From positions 1-33,488 of the forward strand of contig WANX01000087.1 in the NCBI GenBank assembly GCA_015521565.1: DNA of 33,488 bases, read 5' to 3'. Below, one piece after another: positions 28,508 to 33,488 of the stretch; position 1 is the stretch's first letter; each line of letters begins with the position of its first letter. Position numbers and translations under genes: made by a program. The notes beneath the pieces were generated by a model. The model saw nothing but the letters and a program-made list of their open reading frames with translations. It was not told the DNA's origin and made no database searches. Origin of the DNA: Candidatus Hydrothermarchaeota archaeon (GTDB lineage Archaea; Hydrothermarchaeota; Hydrothermarchaeia; Hydrothermarchaeales; BMS3B).

Positions 28508-29586
28508 GTGTCACTGCCCCGAACGAGGACAGCTTCGAGGAAATAATTGCAAGGGGTTTTATTATAAAGGCGCGCTATTCTGGAAGGAATCTGAGCTACG
28601 AGGTGGAGCCGCTGTTTACCCACGAGCGCAGCTTTGAGCTTGTGCTGCGCAGCATCGCAGACACTGGCTACTATCCCCTATACAGGGAGAAGGATGGCAG
28701 GTACTTCATCACTCTTGTAAAGGGGGCAAAGCGGAGTATATCCCTTCCTGAGTGGGCCCACGTGCTGCTGCTTTTAACCACCCTGGTCACTGTAACCCTC
28801 GCGGGCTACATATGGTGGGCGGGGGGCGACATTCTGCAGAGTCTGCTTTTCGCAGCATCGCTTATGATAATCCTGGGCGGGCATGAGCTCGGCCACTACC
28901 TGGCGGCGAAGCGGCGCAGGGTTGCAGCTACGCTGCCCTTCTTCATACCCGTGCCCCCCAACATCTTCCCCTTTGGCACCATGGGGGCGGTTATAACAAT
29001 GCGCTCCCCCATCCCCGACAGACGCGCCCTGCTCGAGGTTGGCATCTCGGGGCCTCTGGCGGGCTTTCTTCTCTCCCTGCCCTTCATAGCCTACGGTTTA
29101 ATGTACTCAACACCCGTACCCCTTGAGGAGACAAAGGACGAGCTCACCTTTTTTATGCCCCTCGCCATGCAGGCTATAGCTCGAGCGGTGCTGGGCGAGC
29201 TGGGGGAAGCGAGCCTTGATGCCCATCCGCTTGCGATGGCGGGCTGGATAGGCCTTTTTGTGACCTCCCTCAACCTGCTGCCCATGGGACAGCTGGACGG
29301 CGGACATGTGGTCAGAGCACTCTTTCCCAGGCGCTACCGCGCGGTTTACCGCCTCACCTTCCTGCTGCTCCTGTTCGCCTTTGTGCTCTGGCCCGGATGG
29401 CTACTCTGGGCGGTGGTGGCGTACTTCCTCACGAGGCTGGAGCATCCGGGACCGCTGAACGATGTCACCCCCTTAGACACAAGGAGAAAGCTCCTCGCCC
29501 TGGCAGCGCTTCTGCTGCTGGTGCTAACCTTCATGCCCGTCCCCTTCATCTCCACAGAGCTGCTGCTGGAGATTTCCAGGGGATGA
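28504..29586 (+). CDS. Site-2 type membrane metalloprotease (M50)
   Basis: The TTG at 28504 overlaps the previous stop (TTGA). The 360-residue protein has a soluble N-terminal domain of about 80 residues, then six or more membrane helices. HELGH (127-131) and NLLPMGQLDGGH with Asp265 provide the zinc ligands within the membrane. FGTMGAVI and GISGPLAGF are also typical of the S2P group. It cleaves membrane-bound substrates, often regulators. It is the last gene of the RaSEA-PMDh-protease unit. Confidence 0.9.
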   Translation: MSVTAPNEDSFEEIIARGFIIKARYSGRNLSYEVEPLFTHERSFELVLRSIADTGYYPLYREKDGRYFITLVKGAKRSISLPEWAHVLLLLTTLVTVTLAGYIWWAGGDILQSLLFAASLMIILGGHELGHYLAAKRRRVAATLPFFIPVPPNIFPFGTMGAVITMRSPIPDRRALLEVGISGPLAGFLLSLPFIAYGLMYSTPVPLEETKDELTFFMPLAMQAIARAVLGELGEASLDAHPLAMAGWIGLFVTSLNLLPMGQLDGGHVVRALFPRRYRAVYRLTFLLLLFAFVLWPGWLLWAVVAYFLTRLEHPGPLNDVTPLDTRRKLLALAALLLLVLTFMPVPFISTELLLEISRG

Positions 29587-29621
29587 TTGTGAGCGCAGTT
29601 TTACAATGTTAATGTATATTC

Positions 29622-29642
29622 TATATGCATAATATATGCATA
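29622..29642 (+). promoter_or_regulatory. Direct-repeat operator before vapBC
   Basis: TATATGCATA occurs exactly twice (29622-29631 and 29633-29642), spaced 11 bases apart, so both copies face the same side of the helix. Each contains the self-complementary ATGCAT. They lie 19-39 bases before vapB and overlap the expected TATA box. VapB antitoxins commonly autorepress through such sites. Confidence 0.55.
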
Positions 29643-29660
29643 GAAGTATGGTGTATACAG

Positions 29661-29867
29661 ATGGCGCGTACCACGTTAGTAATTGACGAGCAGCTTTTAA
29701 AAGAGGCACAACGGCTCAGTGGAGCTAAGACGAAAAAGGAGGCTATAGAAATCGCGCTTCGCGAGTTTGTGCGCCGCATGCGTCTTAGAAAGATCGCCGC
29801 GCACGCTGGCAGGGTGGAGCTGGTGCTAAGCCAGGAGGAACTGCGCCGTATCAGGGAGGAGCGGTAG
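29661..29867 (+). CDS. vapB: VapB-type antitoxin
   Basis: ATG 29661 gives 68 residues: an N-terminal ribbon-helix-helix domain (ARTTLVIDEQLLKEAQRLSGAKTKKEAIEIALREFVRRMR) and a tail that would cover the toxin (VELVLSQEELRRIREER). Earlier in-frame ATGs overlap the operator repeats. Its stop overlaps the GTG of the toxin by one base. It neutralises VapC and likely represses its own promoter. Confidence 0.87.
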   Translation: MARTTLVIDEQLLKEAQRLSGAKTKKEAIEIALREFVRRMRLRKIAAHAGRVELVLSQEELRRIREER

Positions 29868-30023
29868 TGCTAAAGGTGCTGGTAGATACCTCAGCCTGGA
29901 TAGAATTTTACCATCCCATGGGCTCAGAGAAGGTAAAAAAGGAGATAATCCAGGCGCTGGAACTGCACGAGGTTACCGTTGTAGCTCCTGTGATTGTTGA
30001 ACTCCTCAGTGGAGCTAAGACGA
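29715..30023 (+). repeat. 19-base exact repeat shared by vapB and vapC
   Basis: CTCAGTGGAGCTAAGACGA is present at 29715-29733 in vapB and again at 30005-30023 in vapC, in the same reading phase, encoding LSGAKT in both proteins. The listed span runs from the first to the second copy. Confidence 0.6.
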
Positions 30024-30271
30024 GGCGCGATTATGAAACGCTTAAGCAGGACCTTTTTGCGCTTTCCTGGCTTCCGCTGGACAGAGAGGTGACGGCGACG
30101 GCGGCAGAACTCGCCTGGAAACTCGCCCGCTCCGGAAAGCGTGTACCTACCGTTGACCTCCTCATCGCCGCAGCAGCCATGCAAAACGGCTGTGAGCTGT
30201 GGCACTTTGGAGACAGACATTTTGAGGTTATAGCCTCCGCCAGCTCCCTTGCCCAGCGCAGCCTGCGGTGA
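29867..30271 (+). CDS. vapC: VapC-type PIN-domain ribonuclease toxin
   Basis: The 134-residue protein is a PIN domain with the acidic quartet Asp7 (VDTSAW), Glu45 (VIVELLSG), Asp97 (VPTVDLLIA) and Asp116 (FGDRHF). All catalytic residues are present, so the toxin should be active when free of VapB. The start is a GTG overlapping the vapB stop. VapC toxins cleave specific RNAs, often tRNAs; the target here is unknown. It is convergent with the cis-prenyltransferase gene (one base apart). Confidence 0.9.
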   Translation: MLKVLVDTSAWIEFYHPMGSEKVKKEIIQALELHEVTVVAPVIVELLSGAKTRRDYETLKQDLFALSWLPLDREVTATAAELAWKLARSGKRVPTVDLLIAAAAMQNGCELWHFGDRHFEVIASASSLAQRSLR

Positions 30272-30272
30272 G

Positions 30273-31034
30273 CTACCTGCCGAACCTGCGCTGCCTCTGC
30301 TGGTAGGTGCGCAGCGCGCGCAGAAAGTCTATCTTCCTGAAGCTGGGCCAGTAGGTTTCGCAGAAGTAGAGCTCCGCATATGCGCTCTGCCACAGCAGGA
30401 AGCCGGAGATGCGCTCCTCGCCTGAGGTTCTTATTATCAGGTCCGGGTCCGGCATGCCGTTGGTGTACAGGTGCCTTGCAATTGTGGTCTCGCTTATCTC
30501 CCCGCTTTTTAGCTCCCCGCGCTCTATCTTCTCCGCCATCTTTCTAAAGGCGTCCACTATCTCCTGGCGTCCGCCATATGCCACTGCGACGTTTAGCAGG
30601 AGGTTGTCGTGGTGCTTCGTCTTCTCCTCGGCGTACGCTATGGCTTTGCGCACCCGCTCGGGGAAGCGCTCCACCTTGCCTATTGCTTTAATCCTCACCC
30701 TGTTGCGGTGTATTCGCTCGTCCTCGGCAACCTTGTAGAAGTACTCCTCAAAGAGGTCGAAGAGCCTCTCCACCTCCTGCTTAGGGCGGGAGAAGTTCTC
30801 TGTGGAGAAGGCGTAGGTGGTAACCGTTTTTATCCCAAGCTGGGAGCACCACTCCAGGAACTCCTCCAGCTTCCTCGCCCCGAGGCGGTGGCCCACCCAG
30901 GGCGGCGAGCCCAGCTTCCGGGCAAGGCGCCGGTTGCCGTCCATTATCACCGCCACATGCTCCGGCACGGGCTTTGACCTGACCTGCCTCTCCAGGAGCC
31001 ACTCGTACAGCCTGTACACCGGGTAGAGAATCAA
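30273..31034 (-). CDS. uppS: cis-Prenyltransferase (undecaprenyl/polyprenyl diphosphate synthase family)
   Basis: From TTG 31034, with GGGAGGTGGAG just upstream, the protein has 253 residues. Motifs are HVAVIMDGNRRLARK (Asp32 is catalytic), TTYAFSTENFSRP, and DLIIRTSGEERISGFLLWQSAYAELYF. It extends an allylic diphosphate with cis-isoprene units; in archaea the product becomes the dolichol-type lipid that carries N-glycans, and many proteins here have sequons. The TTG overlaps the stop of the zinc-ribbon gene. An upstream in-frame ATG would lie inside that gene. Confidence 0.9.
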   Translation of the reverse strand: MILYPVYRLYEWLLERQVRSKPVPEHVAVIMDGNRRLARKLGSPPWVGHRLGARKLEEFLEWCSQLGIKTVTTYAFSTENFSRPKQEVERLFDLFEEYFYKVAEDERIHRNRVRIKAIGKVERFPERVRKAIAYAEEKTKHHDNLLLNVAVAYGGRQEIVDAFRKMAEKIERGELKSGEISETTIARHLYTNGMPDPDLIIRTSGEERISGFLLWQSAYAELYFCETYWPSFRKIDFLRALRTYQQRQRRFGR

Positions 31035-31351
31035 TTCTCCACCTCCCTTGCGGTGAGCGGGGCGCCGCAGGAGCCGCAGAACTTGCCGGCACTGGTTACG
31101 GGAGCGCCGCAGGAGGGGCATTCCCCGGGGAGGCCCGGCTCCCGAGTTTCGGCGACATCCTTCTGCTTCCTCCCCCCGGGCGTCAGGAGCAGCAGATACA
31201 GACCGGCACCCATTGCAGCTATTCCGAGCGCCCAGTAGGCGAGCATAAAGGCTTCCTCCTGCTCAGCATACGCCTGATAGAGCAGGAGCAGCCCGGCAAG
31301 GGTGCTCACAACGCCCAGCGCAAAGCTCCGGTAGCCCACCTCTTCAGCCAT
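31031..31351 (-). CDS. Small membrane protein with C-terminal zinc ribbon
   Basis: The 106-residue protein has two membrane helices (about 8-25 and 37-57), a basic linker and a zinc ribbon (CPSCGAPV ... CGSCGAPL). The loop between the helices is acidic and probably outside; the ribbon is cytoplasmic. Its stop overlaps the uppS start. Function is unknown; the type is common in archaeal genomes. Confidence 0.75.
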   Translation of the reverse strand: MAEEVGYRSFALGVVSTLAGLLLLYQAYAEQEEAFMLAYWALGIAAMGAGLYLLLLTPGGRKQKDVAETREPGLPGECPSCGAPVTSAGKFCGSCGAPLTAREVEN

Positions 31352-31382
31352 GGTACTCTTCAGCTTTTTATGCGGCGTTGCA

Positions 31383-31622
31383 TTATAAACCTAACGCACC
31401 CAGAAGCAGCACCGCAAGCAGCGCTGCTGCGCCATAGCCAGCGAAAATTTGAGCGAGGGCGTTCTCCTCCGTGACGCTGTAGCTCAGTCCTGCGCTCAGG
31501 AAAAGGAGTCCCGGAAGAAGAAGCCAAACAGATTTCTCATCAGGCAGAAGAAGAATCCCCCTCGCCGCCAGAAAGGCACCGCCGAATATTGCCAGGCTGC
31601 GCAGGAACACTCTGCCGCGCAT
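31383..31622 (-). CDS. Small membrane protein, function unknown
   Basis: The 79-residue protein has three hydrophobic segments (about 8-25, 31-48 and 58-79) and no motif I recognise. Its ATG lies one base after the stop of the phosphodiesterase gene, and the zinc-ribbon gene follows 31 bases later in the same direction, so it is probably real and part of that operon. Confidence 0.6.
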   Translation of the reverse strand: MRGRVFLRSLAIFGGAFLAARGILLLPDEKSVWLLLPGLLFLSAGLSYSVTEENALAQIFAGYGAAALLAVLLLGALGL

Positions 31623-31623
31623 G

Positions 31624-32115
31624 CTACACCTCCACTATCTCAGCCTTCATAGTCTCCAGGTCGAGCAGGCAGAGGGTGCGCCTCCCCGTAAGGTAGCCGC
31701 AGAGTTCGCCAGGGTTGATTGCAACGCATCCCCTGCTTTTGCGCACCTCGGCGCGGTGGGTGTGCCCTGTAACAACAACGTCGTAGCGCCCGCTCTCCAC
31801 GAGTGCTCGCGTTATTCCGGCGATGGTACCGTGGTACAGTGCAACTCTGCGCTTGTCCAGCTCAAGCTCCGCAAACTCTGAGATGCTCGCCCCCATTTCA
31901 GAAATTCTCCTTGCAAGCAGGGCTCGTTCCCCATCGTTGTTGCCGTAAACGCAGCTCAGTCCTGCCTCAAGCTTCGCCAGCCTGGCAGCGGCGAAGGGTG
32001 CTATGATGTCGCCCGCATGGAGCACGTGCTCCACTCCTTCGCGGTTCAGCAGACGAACCGCCGCCTCTATTGCCTTCAGGCTGTCGTGGGAGTCTGAGAT
32101 TATCCCGATGAGCAT
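31624..32115 (-). CDS. YfcE/MJ0936-type metallophosphodiesterase
   Basis: From ATG 32115 (163 residues) the protein shows all metal-binding motifs of the small calcineurin-like phosphoesterases: IGIISDSHD at the start, HAGDI, YGNND, ALYHG and VVTGHTHR. MJ0936-like enzymes bind two Mn or Ni ions and cleave phosphodiesters; the natural substrate is unknown. ATG 32139, eight codons earlier, is less likely because AAGGA lies just before 32115. It heads the minus-strand operon ending in uppS. Confidence 0.88.
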   Translation of the reverse strand: MLIGIISDSHDSLKAIEAAVRLLNREGVEHVLHAGDIIAPFAAARLAKLEAGLSCVYGNNDGERALLARRISEMGASISEFAELELDKRRVALYHGTIAGITRALVESGRYDVVVTGHTHRAEVRKSRGCVAINPGELCGYLTGRRTLCLLDLETMKAEIVEV

Positions 32116-32172
32116 GAGTATTCCTTTACCTGCGCCCATAAAGTTTTTTTGCTCTCCCGTCGATTAGCGAGC
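32116..32172. promoter_or_regulatory. Divergent promoter region
   Basis: A T-rich box (CATAAAGTTTTTTTGC, about 32138-32153) is centred about 30 bases from both the aminotransferase ATG (32173) and the phosphodiesterase ATG (32115) and can act as the TATA element in both directions. Confidence 0.4.
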
Positions 32173-33312
32173 ATGAAGTTCGCGCAGCGGCTCAGCGCAA
32201 TAGACATCTCCGGCATAAGGAAGATGTTTGAGCTGGCGAAGAGGGGGGACGTGGTGAACCTCGCCCTGGGCGAGCCCGACTTCGGCATACCTCCGGCGTC
32301 GAAGGAAGCCATAGTCTCTGGTCTCGAGAGGGACTTCACCCACTACACGCCAAACAAGGGCATAGCCGAGCTCCGCGAGGCGATTGCCGAGAAGCTGCGC
32401 AGGGAGAATCGCATAGACGCGAGCGCCGAGGACATAATCGTCACATCAGGAGCAAGCGAGGCACTGCACATTGCAATTCTCGCGCTGGTTGAGCCGCATG
32501 ACGAGGTGCTCGTACCGGACCCGGGTTTTGTTTCCTATTCGCCTCTCGTGAGGCTCGCCGGTGGCGTGCCTGTGAGCTACCGCCTGAGCGAAGAGAGTGG
32601 CTTCGAGCCGGGGCTTGAGGAGCTCGAGGCGAAGCTCTCCAGACGTACAAAGCTTATAATTGTAAACTCCCCGGGCAACCCCACCGGGGCGGTTTTTTCG
32701 AGGCAAACTGTGCGCGGCATAGCAGAGCTCGCGGAGAGCGAGGGCATACCCCTGCTGAGCGATGAGGTGTACGAGAGGATAATCTACGAGGGCGAGCACC
32801 ACAGCTTCGCCCGCTACTGTGCTGAGACGATTACTGTCAACGGGTTCTCAAAGAGCTATGCCATGACCGGCCTGCGTCTGGGCTACGTGCACGCACCGGG
32901 CGAGGCGATAGAGGAGATGCTCAAAATCCACCAGTACGTGCAGGCGAGCACCGTCTCGCTGTCTCAGCTCGCAGCCCTGGCGGCGCTGGAGCAGGGTGAG
33001 GGGCACGTGCGCGAGATGGTGGCGCGCTTCAAAAAGAGGCGGGATTTGATAATGAGGGAGATTTCAGAGCTTCCGGAGGTTACCTGCACAGTGCCAAAAG
33101 GCGCCTTCTATGCCTTCCCCAACTTCTCGAGGTACGGCTCCTCGGGGGAGCTTGCCATGGCGCTGCTCGAGCAGGCGAAGGTCGTGGTTACACCTGGCAC
33201 GGCCTTTGGAGACGCCGGCGAGGGCTACCTGCGGCTCTCCTTCGCCACCAGTGAGGAAAATATTACAGAGGGGATGCGCAGAATAAAGGAGTACCTGGAT
33301 GCTCAGGGGTAG
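32173..33312 (+). CDS. Class I/II PLP-dependent aminotransferase
   Basis: From ATG 32173 the protein has 379 residues. Motifs are LALGEPDF, TSGASEALHIA, NSPGNPTGAVFS, LLSDEVYERI and NGFSKSYAMTGLRLGY with the PLP lysine at 227. It resembles the archaeal aspartate/aromatic aminotransferase subgroup; the amino donor cannot be told from sequence alone. A TTG eight codons earlier is disfavoured by its position in the promoter. The last 10 bases overlap the end of the convergent pyrophosphatase gene. Confidence 0.9.
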   Translation: MKFAQRLSAIDISGIRKMFELAKRGDVVNLALGEPDFGIPPASKEAIVSGLERDFTHYTPNKGIAELREAIAEKLRRENRIDASAEDIIVTSGASEALHIAILALVEPHDEVLVPDPGFVSYSPLVRLAGGVPVSYRLSEESGFEPGLEELEAKLSRRTKLIIVNSPGNPTGAVFSRQTVRGIAELAESEGIPLLSDEVYERIIYEGEHHSFARYCAETITVNGFSKSYAMTGLRLGYVHAPGEAIEEMLKIHQYVQASTVSLSQLAALAALEQGEGHVREMVARFKKRRDLIMREISELPEVTCTVPKGAFYAFPNFSRYGSSGELAMALLEQAKVVVTPGTAFGDAGEGYLRLSFATSEENITEGMRRIKEYLDAQG

Positions 33313-33488
33313 AATCGCTCGGCATACCTCTCCCTTGCCCTCTTCAGCACATCCAGCGCAGCGCTTCGCGGCTTCCATCTGCCCACCTCTATCTTCCTTC
33401 CCTCCAGCTCCCTGTAGTGCGCAAAAAAGTGGGCTATTTCTCTGAGAAGGTGTTCAGGCACCTGATTCAGTTCCCTCAGCTCTGTGAA
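33303..33488 (-). CDS. ppa: Inorganic pyrophosphatase, C-terminal fragment (cut by window edge)
   Basis: The frame is open from the window edge to TGA at 33303 and encodes the last 61 residues. The pattern IAHFFAHYRELEGRKIEVGRW, followed by a helix ending in ERY, matches the C-terminus of class I (Mg-dependent) soluble pyrophosphatases, usually HFFexYKxLExKxVxVxGW. The full enzyme is about 175 residues, so roughly two thirds lies beyond the window. It hydrolyses pyrophosphate and pulls biosynthetic reactions forward. Confidence 0.8.
   Translation of the reverse strand, partial: FTELRELNQVPEHLLREIAHFFAHYRELEGRKIEVGRWKPRSAALDVLKRARERYAERFYP

Noticed and set aside
29592-29660. VapB start at the ATG at 29625
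   Set aside because: It would put the operator repeats inside the gene and add a Cys-rich, non-family N-terminus; ATG 29661 gives a normal ribbon-helix-helix start.
1-33488. CRISPR array, insertion sequence, rRNA or tRNA
   Set aside because: No regularly spaced repeats, transposase-like protein, terminal inverted repeats or cloverleaf-like stretch was seen in the spacers, all of which are short.

Overview
The window looks like the chromosome of a euryarchaeon, probably from the Archaeoglobi or a neighbouring lineage; that placement is inferred from gene content. Evidence for Archaea: AT-rich TATA-like boxes about 25-35 bases upstream of many start codons; frequent TTG and GTG starts; an archaeal SUI1/aIF1 with an N-terminal Cys cluster; archaemetzincin; a Ser-His-Asp type signal peptidase; RlmE fused to a TRAM domain; a RaSEA-type radical SAM enzyme of archaeosine synthesis; and the small subunit of the archaeal phosphomevalonate dehydratase. 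Several c-type cytochromes and an HdrBC pair indicate an anaerobe with a developed electron-transfer system.

Region 1 (1-7993) is rich in cytochromes and secreted proteins. Two adjacent paralogues on the minus strand (a lipoprotein cut by the window edge and a zinc-ribbon membrane protein) each carry two CX4CH haem-type motifs at the ends of helical repeats. After a DUF99 gene and a decayed FeoA-like fragment come a secreted tetrahaem cytochrome, a signal peptidase, and a four-gene operon: a polytopic membrane protein, a penta- or hexahaem cytochrome with a membrane tail, a lipoprotein and a surface protein with two C-terminal membrane helices. Together they look like an extracellular electron-transfer module.

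Region 2 (7995-17970) is the most unusual part. A minus-strand operon encodes two different FtsZ/tubulin-superfamily GTPases with a membrane-hairpin coiled-coil protein between them. Divergent from it are two secreted single-pass proteins with helical ectodomains and similar short cytoplasmic tails. Convergent with those is a large trans-envelope protein with an outer beta-propeller and an inner helical domain. I propose this as a cytoskeletal and envelope-remodelling system. Archaemetzincin lies beside it.

Region 3 (18004-26712) is housekeeping and metabolism: RlmE, HdrB-HdrC, two short ferritin-like proteins facing an MgtC/DUF4010 membrane protein across a palindromic double promoter, a conserved protein of unknown function, aIF1, ScpB, a COG2509-type FAD protein and a phosphohexomutase.

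Region 4 (26713-33488) has a frameshifted RelBE-type toxin-antitoxin remnant, then RaSEA, phosphomevalonate dehydratase small subunit and a site-2 protease in overlapping order, an intact VapBC pair with a repeated operator-like element, a minus-strand operon (phosphodiesterase, two small membrane proteins, cis-prenyltransferase), an aminotransferase and the 3' end of an inorganic pyrophosphatase gene. I found no rRNA, tRNA, CRISPR array or insertion sequence.
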